12,018 bases of DNA from CAZLYF01 sp964586835 (GCA_964586835.1 CAZPIC010000052.1:1-12018); one strand, 5' to 3'. Positions 1 through 7,364 are shown, counted from the stretch's first letter. Numbers and translations are program-made. Notes: generated from the letters alone by a model not told the origin.

Positions 1-80
1 TCACGTCTCGAAAAAGGCTAGAACACTATGATGAGACATTCTGAGCCTTCGCTAGCCCTTCCTCAATCCGGGTCGGTCAT

Positions 81-109
81 TTGTCGCTTACTTGCTATCG
101 ACGTGTAAA
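81..109 (+). promoter_or_regulatory. Weak sigma-A-like promoter, plus strand
   Basis: TTGTCG at 81-86 and TGTAAA at 104-109 are separated by 17 bases, and each matches the consensus at 4 of 6 positions. The pair would start transcription near 116, into the coding-like stretch at 109-288. A match of this quality is common by chance in a spacer of this length. Confidence 0.2.
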
Positions 110-288
110 GAAATTGTGAACCCACGCAGTTTACCTTGGGCAGGAAGGCCGTACCAGATCCACAAGAGCAGGGTCTGACTGTCGAAAAGGGCAATCGTAC
201 TGAAGAGATCGCGGAAGCTCTGGATGCCTACTTGCAGCACCTCCTGAACACGATGAAAAACGATGTGGACAGCGCGAAAAGACCATAA
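109..288 (+). pseudogene. Possible coding remnant, unknown family
   Basis: This open stretch lies between an in-frame TAA at 106-108 and the TAA at 286-288. Its later part (about residues 22-55) reads like a soluble helical protein, including the motif RTEEIAEALDAYL. There is no ATG near its beginning; the first usable start is a TTG at 136, and no Shine-Dalgarno sequence precedes it. The same frame stays open on both sides of isolated stops at 19, 106 and 286, as expected of a gene eroded by point mutation, though chance could also produce this. A weak promoter-like pair lies just upstream (81-109). I do not recognise the family and assign no function. Confidence 0.2.
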
Positions 289-430
289 TCAGACAAAGCC
301 TCGGGGCATCGGTTTGGCGTGAAACGGACACTCATCCCGTAACAAGAGAAGGAGATTTAAGGGATCCTTGCTAAAAGACCTCAGAACAGCTGCGTTTCAA
401 AAATGCTTGTGAAAGCGAAAACGTTGCAAA

Positions 431-457
431 ATGGATCAAGAGCAGGACCCGATCCAT
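431..457 (-). repeat. Inverted repeat ATGGATC/GATCCAT
   Basis: A perfect 7-base inverted repeat occupies 431-437 and 451-457 around a 13-base loop. Read on the minus strand the hairpin is followed at once by TTTTGC, so it could be a weak terminator or attenuator for transcripts entering from the right, including read-through from rodA or a transcript from the promoter-like site at 483-511. The large loop and short T-run make it a poor intrinsic terminator. Confidence 0.3.
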
Positions 458-482
458 ATGCCGGAATCCACGATGGAAGTCT

Positions 483-511
483 ATCATACCCTCCGGGCTT
501 TTCCGTGTAAC
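483..511 (-). promoter_or_regulatory. Promoter-like site in the spacer, minus strand
   Basis: Read on the minus strand, GTTACA (506-511) and TATGAT (483-488) are separated by 17 bases. TATGAT matches the -10 consensus at 5 of 6 positions and GTTACA matches the -35 at 4 of 6. The predicted start near 476 lies just before the inverted repeat at 431-457. No open reading frame with a good ribosome binding site follows within the window, so the target would be a gene beyond the left edge or a short RNA. Confidence 0.3.
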
Positions 512-695
512 AACCTATGAAACGCGCCTATAAGCAGGATGAAGAGAAGCTTCGAACGAGGTGGTGCTGGAGTTCCCCGTAGCCAGCTGCCATCCGTTCA
601 GTGCGGGCTGCTTGAAGAGACGGCCCGTCATGGAAACCTTCCGCTCTTCGCAGCCTGAGCCGGCGCGCCTTTAGCTTTTCTTTGCTCTGATAGCG

Positions 696-711
696 TCAAA
701 GCAGCCTTTGA
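696..711. repeat. Short inverted repeat TCAAAG/CTTTGA after rodA
   Basis: A perfect 6-base inverted repeat with a CAGC loop begins about 12 bases after the rodA stop. The stem is AT-rich and is not followed by a T-run on the minus strand, so it does not qualify as a clear intrinsic terminator. It is the only hairpin close to the end of the operon. Confidence 0.25.
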
Positions 712-722
712 GCCACAGGCGC

Positions 723-1958
723 TCAGAGCTGCTGCCCCCGGTTGACGTAGATCTTCTTCTTGCGGCGACTTCTTCCACCGGTGGTAACAAGCACGGGTAT
801 CGACTGCGCCTGCATGGCGATCGGGCGGTTCTTCACCACGTTGAGCACCAACCCAATGCCGATCAAATTAGTCACCAGGTTAGAGCCTCCATAACTCAGG
901 AAAGGCAGCGGGATCCCTGTAACGGGCATGACGCCGATGGTCATGGCGATGTTCTCAAACACATGGGTGGAGATCATGGCCATCACGCCGATAATGATCA
1001 TTCTGCCAAACTTGTCCCCCGTGAAGCGTGCCAGATAAAGCATCCTGAAGATCAGAAACGCGAACATGAGCAACACAACGATGCATCCGATGAAGCCAAC
1101 AGCCTCTCCAATGGTGGCAAAGATAAAATCCGTCCAGTCTTCGGGGACAAAGTCCAGCTGGCTTAAAGACCCCTCCACAAACAATCCGATCCCCTTCATC
1201 CCGCCCGATCCAATGGCTTGCTGGGAATTGAGGACCTGGTACGCTGCGTCGCTGTGAGACTCCGGATCTATGAAGGACAGGATTCGGATCAGCTTGTGGT
1301 CAGTGGAGCCGCTGATGATGCCAAAGGCGACCGTGGAAACGACTGCGACCACAGCCAGAAAGGCTGCTACTGTCAGCAGCTTCCAGCTGGTTCCACCAAA
1401 ATAACTCATGATAAAAAAGATCCCAACCATGACGATCACCGACCCGATCTCTCTCTGAAGGACGGTGATTCCAGCGGGGATTGCAAGCTGGGCGATGACC
1501 TTTACAGCATCCCGGGCTGAGTTCATCGGGCGCGGGTTGTTGGCCATTGCCCGAGCCAGCATCAAAATCATTGTGATCTTTGCAAACTCGCTGGGCTGCA
1601 GCATGCGGCCAAGGCCGATCTGTAACCAGGCGCTGACGCTGCGAATTTCGGACGCTCCCAGAACGATGACCAAAAGCGCCAGCACAGCGAGATGATACAG
1701 ACGGGCGTAGCTGCGAAAATGCTCGTAGGGAATCGTCACGATAAACCAAATCACAACAGGGGACGCAATCATAAAGATAGCTTGCCAGCGCCCTGTCTCG
1801 GAGTTGATGATGCGGTTTAGAAGAGGCAATTCCATGCTGATGTCCGGATCATAGGTTGCAACAGCGATGGACAGGACGCCCATGGCCATCAGGATATACG
1901 TAATCAACAGAAGTGCCAGATCAAAGTGCGGCTTGGCCCTTCTATCCTCGGACTGCAT
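723..1958 (-). CDS. rodA: RodA, SEDS-family peptidoglycan glycosyltransferase
   Basis: RodA polymerises lipid II into glycan strands for side-wall growth, working in the membrane with PBP2. The 411-residue protein has about ten hydrophobic segments, from 13-34 to 352-375. SEDS hallmarks are visible: LQPSEFAKI (120-128), the AIGSGG region (248-253), WTDFIFATIGE (275-285) with the presumed catalytic Asp277, and GIPLPFLSYGGSN (348-360). The usual QPDLG motif is QREIG at 168-172, so the conserved Asp is Glu. A basic tail (RSRRKKK, 396-402) ends the protein. The ATG shares one base with the minD stop (TAATG), and AGGAGG at 1970-1975 lies 11 bases upstream. FtsW is the alternative, but the mre and PBP2 neighbours favour RodA. 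It is the last gene of the operon. Confidence 0.95.
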   Translation of the reverse strand: MQSEDRRAKPHFDLALLLITYILMAMGVLSIAVATYDPDISMELPLLNRIINSETGRWQAIFMIASPVVIWFIVTIPYEHFRSYARLYHLAVLALLVIVLGASEIRSVSAWLQIGLGRMLQPSEFAKITMILMLARAMANNPRPMNSARDAVKVIAQLAIPAGITVLQREIGSVIVMVGIFFIMSYFGGTSWKLLTVAAFLAVVAVVSTVAFGIISGSTDHKLIRILSFIDPESHSDAAYQVLNSQQAIGSGGMKGIGLFVEGSLSQLDFVPEDWTDFIFATIGEAVGFIGCIVVLLMFAFLIFRMLYLARFTGDKFGRMIIIGVMAMISTHVFENIAMTIGVMPVTGIPLPFLSYGGSNLVTNLIGIGLVLNVVKNRPIAMQAQSIPVLVTTGGRSRRKKKIYVNRGQQL

Positions 1959-2758
1959 TATGAGTGAGCCCTCCTCTTTGTTCGACGGTTCCAGGACAGG
2001 TGGAACAAACCCCTTTCATACTTTGGAGCAGGCGTCGGATCACCCAGCAGACGTCCAGCTATCCTGCGGACTGCAGCTTCGGTCCTCCTGGATCCGCACT
2101 CCGCCATCGTGCGACCCCGCAGCATCGCGCGATGGACTCTTTCATCCTCTTCAAACACCCCGGCCAAGGGAGCATCAAGCGCAGCAGAAATCACAGCCGG
2201 GGCCTTGATCAGGCTGCGGCGAAACAAGCCAGTATCATAGCGGTTAAGAAGGAGCTGTGGGCGTTTTTGTGTCCTTTCCCAGAGAACCATTCCCGTTTTT
2301 TCGCTATCCCGAAGACAAACTTCATCCGGTGTCGCCACAAGGATGAGCTCGTCTGCGGCTCCGGCAAAGATCTTCAGGCCGCGGCCAAGGCCCGCAGGCC
2401 CGTCGATGAGAAGCACTTCGTACCTGTTTTTCAACGTGCTCATCATTTTTGCAACGTCCTTCGCGGCAAAATCCTTTGGCCTGGCAGCCTGCCCTCCTAC
2501 AAATAAATGAAGCAGAGGATAGTCCGGATGCGGCGTCAGTGCCATGTCCAGGGAACACAGGCGCTGCGCGCAATCTGACAGCTCAAAAAGGATACGGTCC
2601 TGCATGCCAAGCATCAGGTCCAGACTTCTAAGACCCACATCTCCATCGACAAGTGCACATCGCAGGCCACGTCGTGCAAACTCTACAGCCAGCGACGCTG
2701 CCACAGTGGATTTTCCCACCCCACCTTTTCCTGAGGCAAACAGCCAGATCTTTCCCAT
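1958..2758 (-). CDS. minD: MinD-like septum-site-determining ATPase, without MinC/MinE
   Basis: MinD is a ParA/Mrp-type ATPase that dimerises with ATP and binds the membrane; with MinC it blocks polar division. This 266-residue protein has the deviant Walker A motif GKGGVGKST (10-18, signature Lys11 and Lys16), the MinD-type switch DGDVGLRSLDLMLG (38-51), Walker B VLLIDGPAG (115-123, Asp119), LRDSEK (149-154) and a VFEEDERV segment (201-208). The C-terminus (about 249-263) mixes bulky hydrophobic and basic residues, like the amphipathic membrane-targeting helix of MinD. The ATG lies 10 bases after the mrdA stop with a weak GGGTGGA site. In many Clostridia minC, minD and minE sit together here, and only minD is present. 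FlhG is a weaker alternative, given no flagellar context. Confidence 0.85.
   Translation of the reverse strand: MGKIWLFASGKGGVGKSTVAASLAVEFARRGLRCALVDGDVGLRSLDLMLGMQDRILFELSDCAQRLCSLDMALTPHPDYPLLHLFVGGQAARPKDFAAKDVAKMMSTLKNRYEVLLIDGPAGLGRGLKIFAGAADELILVATPDEVCLRDSEKTGMVLWERTQKRPQLLLNRYDTGLFRRSLIKAPAVISAALDAPLAGVFEEDERVHRAMLRGRTMAECGSRRTEAAVRRIAGRLLGDPTPAPKYERGLFHLSWNRRTKRRAHS
1970..1975 (-). promoter_or_regulatory. Ribosome binding site of rodA
   Basis: Consensus AGGAGG (minus strand) sits inside the 3' end of minD, 11 bases before the rodA ATG. The spacing is slightly long. It supports the start at 1958 and independent re-initiation at the TAATG junction. Confidence 0.7.
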
Positions 2759-2768
2759 TTTCCACCCG

Positions 2769-5288
2769 CTACGGCATCAGTTCATTGCCCGGCACCATCG
2801 GGCTGGCGTCTGTGAGCAGGGAGTGCTCACCCATCCACCAGCTAATGAATTCTCGCGCCGCCAGAGAGGTCTCACCGCCGGAGTATCCGTTGGGGATTTG
2901 CACCACAACGGCAATCTGCGCGTCCCCTTCAAAGGGCGCAAGCGCCAGAAACCATCCGTTGTTCTCAAGGTCAAGCTTAATCCCGCCGATCGTCACCTGG
3001 GAGGTTCCTGTCTTCGCCCAGATATTATCCTTGTATTTCCAGTTTCTGAAATACCTGGCCGCCGTTCCGGTATCGTCAATAACGCCCTTCATTCCCGCCT
3101 TGATATAGGGAAGATAGAGGTCCGCTCCGGGAAGCGTTCCAAAAATACTGGGCCTGTACTGGTTGAGGATCTCACCTTCCGGAGAGATGATGGAATCGAT
3201 AATGGACAGGTTATACACCGTCCCGCCGTTGGCAAGGCTCGCAAGGTAACGGGATACGGCCACCGGGGACAGAAGGGTAATGGACTGGCCGATGCCCATC
3301 TGAACCTCCAGGCTGCCTCCCCATTTGATATCGTTGAGATAGATCCAGATGTCTCCAATCACAGCCTGCTTCCAAACCATCTCTCGCGTCATGTTCAACT
3401 CGGCCATCAGGATGGGACGCATGGCATTGGCCCAATCGTCCGAAGGCGTGTCGATGGCCATGTCCATGAGCCGTTTGATACAGGTATCCAGGCGTGTCTC
3501 GTCGTAAGCAATCCCGTAACTGGAGCCGATATTCTTCAGGTGTTTTTTAATGGATGCTGCCACAAGCATCGGCTGTGAGGTTTCCTGCTCGTAAATGGTC
3601 ACGGTCGGGTCGTAGAGTGAAGTCTGACAGCCTACGACGCTGCGAACCTCCCCAGGCAACTGGATGCCCGTTTTCGTCGTCAGTCCCATCTGCGCTGCGT
3701 ACTTATACAGAAGGTTGGAGCCGGATTGCCCATAAAGCCGGCTGGTGATCTCGTAGAAAAAGTAGTTGCACGAGTTGGACAGACCCTGGATGATGGTCTG
3801 GTCGGCATGCTTGTACCTCTGGCCCTTGGCGATCCAGCAGGTGGGCGCCTCTGATTCCTTTTTGGTGTATTTCATGAAGGGGCCTTCATCGCTGATGGTT
3901 TCGGTGACGCTCAGCACCTCGTTGGACATGGCAGCCATAGCCGTGGCCATCTTGAAGATCGATCCAGGCTCGGCCCTGGACTGAATGGCATAGTTGAGAA
4001 GGATGTTTCGTTCGTCGCTGATAATCTCGATGGCTTCCTTCCCTCCCGCGACCATGGCGTTGAGGTCATAGGTGGGGTATTGCGCCAGGGCCAACACCTT
4101 CCCCGTATTCACCTCGAGCACGACCATGCAGCCCGTATCTGCAAGCTGCAAGGGGTATTTGTCAAAGTCACGCGACTCAAGCTTTGCTTTATTGGTTTCG
4201 AGCCAGCTGTAGCTGAGCATCCTGTCTTCCTGGACAGACCGTGTTTGAGCCACGTTCGCTGCGATCGCTCTCTCCGCCTCCTGCTGGTAGGCGTTGATCA
4301 GCGTCAGCTTCACATTATTTCCATCAGAAGGGGTCTCATAGGAAATCTGCCTGGTCAGCCTGCCGTTTGAGTCCCTTTCCATCACGCGGCTGCCCTGCCG
4401 GCTTGTGATGTTAGGCGTCAGCCAGTTCTCCATGCTGTACTCGATGCCGTCCTTGCCGATAATATCATTGAGCGCATAACCAAGCGGCTTCAGGTCTGTT
4501 GCATATTTGTTTGCCTCGCTGATTGGGCCCACATACCCGATCGTCTGGGCTGCCAGGGTGTTTCTTGGGTAGACGCGCTTTTCCCCCACCGTGACATCCA
4601 TCCCACGCAGCACCATGCTTCGCCCCGTGATTTCACTCACGGCGGAGAAGGGAATATCCTGCGCGATCACGACGGGGACGGAGTTATAGAGGTTCATCTG
4701 CATCTCCGAATATACTGCCATCACCTTCAGCGCCGTTTCCTCGTCAAGGTTCCGTTCCCTGAGCTGATACAGCTCGAAGAGCCTGTCGAAACAGTCCTCC
4801 GCCGTCGCGTACCTGGACAGGTTCGTCAGGTAGTGGTTGCCGCGCCACTGCGATTCGCGGATCTCCCATGCCCTCTGGGAAATGCCCCTGCCGAAATTAA
4901 AAACCCAATCTCCTGTGTCCTGATCACGCTCAATCACGAACGTCACGCTAAGCGCGCCGTCATAGCCCTCAATAATGCCTATGGTTTCTAAGATCGAATC
5001 CGTGAAAGCTGCGTAGTCCCTGGCACTGTTCTGAGAGGGGTCGCGGTAGAAGGTCACGTTGTAGATGTCCTCACTCATGGCCAGCACCACGGAATCCGCG
5101 TCCAGGATCATGCCCCGGTTCCCCGTCAGCCGGATCGTCTTGATGCGGTCGCTTTCCGCTGACCGCTGATACTTGTCACCCTCCCGAATCTGCAGCGTGT
5201 AAAGCCTGGCGGTAAGGACCAGCAAAAGGACCAGCATTACCATGCCAAAGAACAGATAACGCCTGCTGATCCTTTTCTCAATCTTCAT
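2769..5288 (-). CDS. mrdA: PBP2, class B penicillin-binding protein (elongation transpeptidase)
   Basis: PBP2 cross-links peptidoglycan outside the membrane and activates RodA. The chosen protein has 839 residues: a short basic N-terminus, one membrane anchor (about 11-34), a dimerisation/pedestal domain with GNRGMILDADS (56-66), and a transpeptidase domain with SIFK (catalytic Ser443, Lys446), SCN (506-508) and KTGT (759-762). The stretch between the LPGE motif (544-547) and MGIGQ (664-668) is about 115 residues, much longer than the few tens usual in family members I recall. The start at 5288 is chosen because AAAGGAGGA precedes it with 8-base spacing and MKIEKRISRRY leads straight into the anchor; an in-frame ATG at 5354 would overlap mreD by 77 bases. 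With the chosen start the mreD overlap is 11 bases. Confidence 0.95.
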   Translation of the reverse strand: MKIEKRISRRYLFFGMVMLVLLLVLTARLYTLQIREGDKYQRSAESDRIKTIRLTGNRGMILDADSVVLAMSEDIYNVTFYRDPSQNSARDYAAFTDSILETIGIIEGYDGALSVTFVIERDQDTGDWVFNFGRGISQRAWEIRESQWRGNHYLTNLSRYATAEDCFDRLFELYQLRERNLDEETALKVMAVYSEMQMNLYNSVPVVIAQDIPFSAVSEITGRSMVLRGMDVTVGEKRVYPRNTLAAQTIGYVGPISEANKYATDLKPLGYALNDIIGKDGIEYSMENWLTPNITSRQGSRVMERDSNGRLTRQISYETPSDGNNVKLTLINAYQQEAERAIAANVAQTRSVQEDRMLSYSWLETNKAKLESRDFDKYPLQLADTGCMVVLEVNTGKVLALAQYPTYDLNAMVAGGKEAIEIISDERNILLNYAIQSRAEPGSIFKMATAMAAMSNEVLSVTETISDEGPFMKYTKKESEAPTCWIAKGQRYKHADQTIIQGLSNSCNYFFYEITSRLYGQSGSNLLYKYAAQMGLTTKTGIQLPGEVRSVVGCQTSLYDPTVTIYEQETSQPMLVAASIKKHLKNIGSSYGIAYDETRLDTCIKRLMDMAIDTPSDDWANAMRPILMAELNMTREMVWKQAVIGDIWIYLNDIKWGGSLEVQMGIGQSITLLSPVAVSRYLASLANGGTVYNLSIIDSIISPEGEILNQYRPSIFGTLPGADLYLPYIKAGMKGVIDDTGTAARYFRNWKYKDNIWAKTGTSQVTIGGIKLDLENNGWFLALAPFEGDAQIAVVVQIPNGYSGGETSLAAREFISWWMGEHSLLTDASPMVPGNELMP

Positions 5289-6135
5289 CCGACCGTCCTC
5301 CTTTCGGGTCCTCCGCCACATCGCTGTCTTTCGGGACCTGCGTCGTGCCACCATCTGTCTCAGGCTTCAGGGGTGAAACCCCTTTCTTTGAAGACTTCCT
5401 TCTGGGGAAAAGCCCGCTGAAAGTCCTGGAGTCAGGGCTACTCTCCGTCCCGACTGCCTGAAGGAAGTCCGACATCCTCCGTTTGGCAGCATAGATGCCA
5501 AGAACCCATCGGGCAGGAAACATCAGGACGCTTCCCAGCAGCGTCAGCAGCAGCGCGATCAGAACCCTGGCAAAATGGTTCCATGAAATGGGAACACCGT
5601 CAAGGGCGATATACACAAGCATGATGATCTCATAAGCCAGGGTCAGAGACAGGGCGTTGAGAGCGATGCGAAGGTGCGGCTCCAAATCTTCCGGAGAACG
5701 TCTTTGCCAGAGGGACAAGAGCTTCCTGAGTGCCGAACGTCTCTTGGAGGTGATCTCCCGTGGCTGCGTCCGATGCTGAGCTGCCCGCATCCTGCGCATC
5801 TCACGCCTATAGTCGTTCATGTCCGCGAAAGGCTGTGCAAACAGCAGGGCGAGCGAAGGATATGATAAGGCATATAGAAGAGGAATGCTGGAGGACATTG
5901 ACTCGAGCATGATACCCATCGCTGCGCCTGCGGCGAATGCATATTTTTTCCCGCACGAAACGGTGAGCACGGCAATGGTCACCATAAGAAAATTGGGCAT
6001 CACTCCTCCTACTTTCAGATAGGGCGCAACGCAGGTCTGCAGCAGGAAGGCGGTCAGTGTTAGGGTGGACGCCTTCAGCAGCCTTGTCAGCGAGCGAACA
6101 AGGGAAGGCGCTCCAGAGCGTCGAAGCACGGTCAC
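5278..6135 (-). CDS. mreD: MreD, rod shape-determining membrane protein, enlarged
   Basis: MreD is a polytopic membrane subunit of the Rod complex that helps link MreC and MreB. The 285-residue protein is much larger than the typical 160-180. It has several membrane segments (about 22-40, 46-61, 65-103 and 156-214). These are split by a hydrophilic, Arg-rich loop at about 104-155, and a charged Ser/Lys/Asp tail follows from about 217 to the end. Identification rests on size-independent features: the hydrophobic pattern, the N-terminal LLQTCVAPYLKVGGVMPNFL region, and the position between mreC and PBP2. The start is a GTG overlapping the mreC stop (GTGA), typical of translational coupling. The sequence itself is weakly conserved, as is normal for MreD. 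Confidence 0.85.
   Translation of the reverse strand: MTVLRRSGAPSLVRSLTRLLKASTLTLTAFLLQTCVAPYLKVGGVMPNFLMVTIAVLTVSCGKKYAFAAGAAMGIMLESMSSSIPLLYALSYPSLALLFAQPFADMNDYRREMRRMRAAQHRTQPREITSKRRSALRKLLSLWQRRSPEDLEPHLRIALNALSLTLAYEIIMLVYIALDGVPISWNHFARVLIALLLTLLGSVLMFPARWVLGIYAAKRRMSDFLQAVGTESSPDSRTFSGLFPRRKSSKKGVSPLKPETDGGTTQVPKDSDVAEDPKGGRSDED
5296..5304 (-). promoter_or_regulatory. Ribosome binding site deciding the mrdA start
   Basis: AAAGGAGGA on the minus strand, inside the 3' end of mreD, lies 8 bases before the ATG at 5288. This is near-perfect anti-16S complementarity at ideal spacing. It is the main reason for preferring this start over the in-frame ATG 66 bases upstream. Confidence 0.85.
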
Positions 6136-7364
6136 CTGTCATCCTCCAGCGTCGCCTGATCGATGGACCAGGTCGGCAGGGGCTCGGGCGAAGGGCTCGG
6201 CGTGGGCAGGGGATCGGGCGTGGGAGTCCTCTCTGTCAATGGCGCGTCCACGTAGGAGAAACTGTCCGGCGCCTCGGACCCTGCAGGTCGAACAGATGCC
6301 TCTGGGGTCTTTCCAGGTGTGGGTTCAGGCGTCGGTGCAGCCTGCCCCTCCAGGCCGTCCTCATCATCGCTGGCAGGCAGCTGCCCAATGAAGGTAGGGA
6401 CTGCCATCGGCGTTTCAAGCGGTACAAAGGTGGCCCGAACCTGCGTGCGGGAATGGGCCGTCTCTGCAAAAGAGGGACGGTAGCGGTATACGATGACATA
6501 CTCCAGATGGTCGAAATCCGCAATCGGTTCAATCACAATGAACTGCTTGTTTTCCTCTAACCCTCGGGTGCTTTCGCGCACATGTCCAATGGGGATGCCC
6601 TTTGGAAACTCCATTCCCACGCCCGAAGTCACGACCCGGTCCCCCGGGCGTGGCAGCGTTGTGTAGGACAGGTAGTACATCCTCAGGGCGGCGGCTCCAT
6701 CCACCGCGAGGGTGCCCTTAGTCGTCCCCTGGTCCCGGCTGGATTCTATCAGTGCTGCGATACTGCATTGGGTGTCGATGATCGCCTTCACGAGCGCCCG
6801 ATCACGCTTGACGTCGTAGGTATAGCCTACCAGTGCGCCAGGCACAGCGACAGCCATGTTGTCCGTAATCCCCTGATCTGTGCCCACATCAATGGTCAGG
6901 GTAAAGGTGTAGTTGCTCGTGTCCCGCCCAATGACGTTCGCCTTGATGCCATCCAGGTTTGTATTTCTGCCGATCTCGTCATCCAAGTCCGCATAATACT
7001 GAAGCTGGTATCGCAGCTCCTCCGCCAGCATAGCCTGATCGGTCAGGTCGTTTATCTGGTCAAGCAGCTTTTCATACTCGTATTCAAGGTTGCTGCGGAG
7101 CTTCAGCTTCCTCAGATAGCCCACGATGCCGTCGGTCGCGCCTGCAAAAGCCTTCTGTACCGGTGTAACAAGCCTGACGACCAGCTCACGTGGCAGTTCC
7201 AGCGCGGCGATATCCGGAAAGAACTGCGCAGCGACCATGGAAACGATTGTCGCGAGCAGCAGCAGCACGAGGAGCACGCTTGCGAGCCGAACGACCAGCC
7301 GGCCATGAGAGGAATCTCCACTCCCGCGCCTGTGCGCCTTCTTTTTTTCAGGCGTGCTGTCCAT
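6132..7364 (-). CDS. mreC: MreC, rod shape-determining protein with Pro/Thr-rich C-terminal tail
   Basis: MreC is a bitopic protein whose extracytoplasmic domain activates PBP2 within the Rod complex. The 410 residues contain a basic cytoplasmic N-terminus, one membrane helix (about 23-46), a helical coiled-coil-like stretch (about 89-125), and the beta-rich MreC core (about 138-295). Core motifs seen are NVIGRDTSNYTFTLTID (143-159), DQGITDNMAV (163-172), SGVGMEFPKGIPIGHV (247-262) and a VIVYRYRP end (290-297). An extra tail of about 110 residues follows (300-410), acidic and rich in Pro, Thr and Ser, with TPEPTP- and TPSPSPEP-like runs. Typical Bacillota MreC is about 270-300 residues. The ATG starts 2 bases after the mreB stop without a strong ribosome binding site, so coupling is likely. 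Confidence 0.93.
   Translation of the reverse strand: MDSTPEKKKAHRRGSGDSSHGRLVVRLASVLLVLLLLATIVSMVAAQFFPDIAALELPRELVVRLVTPVQKAFAGATDGIVGYLRKLKLRSNLEYEYEKLLDQINDLTDQAMLAEELRYQLQYYADLDDEIGRNTNLDGIKANVIGRDTSNYTFTLTIDVGTDQGITDNMAVAVPGALVGYTYDVKRDRALVKAIIDTQCSIAALIESSRDQGTTKGTLAVDGAAALRMYYLSYTTLPRPGDRVVTSGVGMEFPKGIPIGHVRESTRGLEENKQFIVIEPIADFDHLEYVIVYRYRPSFAETAHSRTQVRATFVPLETPMAVPTFIGQLPASDDEDGLEGQAAPTPEPTPGKTPEASVRPAGSEAPDSFSYVDAPLTERTPTPDPLPTPSPSPEPLPTWSIDQATLEDDR

Larger units (their letters stand above)
1..722. other. Left-edge spacer without a recognisable gene
   Basis: About 720 bases follow the rodA stop and no conserved protein is visible on either strand. The plus strand has short open stretches: 109-288 (about 59 codons, rich in Glu/Ala/Leu/Asp), 431-520 (29 codons from an ATG) and an open stretch of about 43 codons between roughly 541 and 673. 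None has a good ribosome binding site at a suitable distance, and none is a family I know. A strong AAGGAG at 349-354 has no start codon within normal spacing; the nearest is a TTG at 368 opening a 14-codon frame. mgsA, which often follows rodA in Clostridia, was looked for and not seen. This may be decayed coding DNA or a plain spacer with regulatory sites. Confidence 0.6.

Noticed and set aside
14..57. Inverted repeats AAGGCT/AGCCTT and GGCTAG/CTAGCC
   Set aside because: Short 6-base arms with long loops and competing pairings, no T-run on either side; too weak to call a terminator.
662..669. GGCGCGCC palindrome
   Set aside because: A lone 8-base GC palindrome in GC-rich DNA, with no repeat partner or functional context.
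1..722. mgsA, tRNA, SRP RNA or tmRNA in the left spacer
   Set aside because: I looked for mgsA motifs, a tRNA T-arm near TTCGAAC at about 551-557, and SRP or tmRNA signature sequences; none formed a consistent gene or fold.
2544..3578. Long open frame on the plus strand (344 codons)
   Set aside because: It is antisense to minD and PBP2, both supported by conserved motifs. Its translation resembles no family and it has no ribosome binding site; it is a by-product of GC-rich codon use.
5278..5354. Upstream ATG at 5354 as the mrdA start
   Set aside because: It would add 22 Arg/Lys-rich residues and overlap mreD by 77 bases, while the ATG at 5288 has a near-perfect ribosome binding site.
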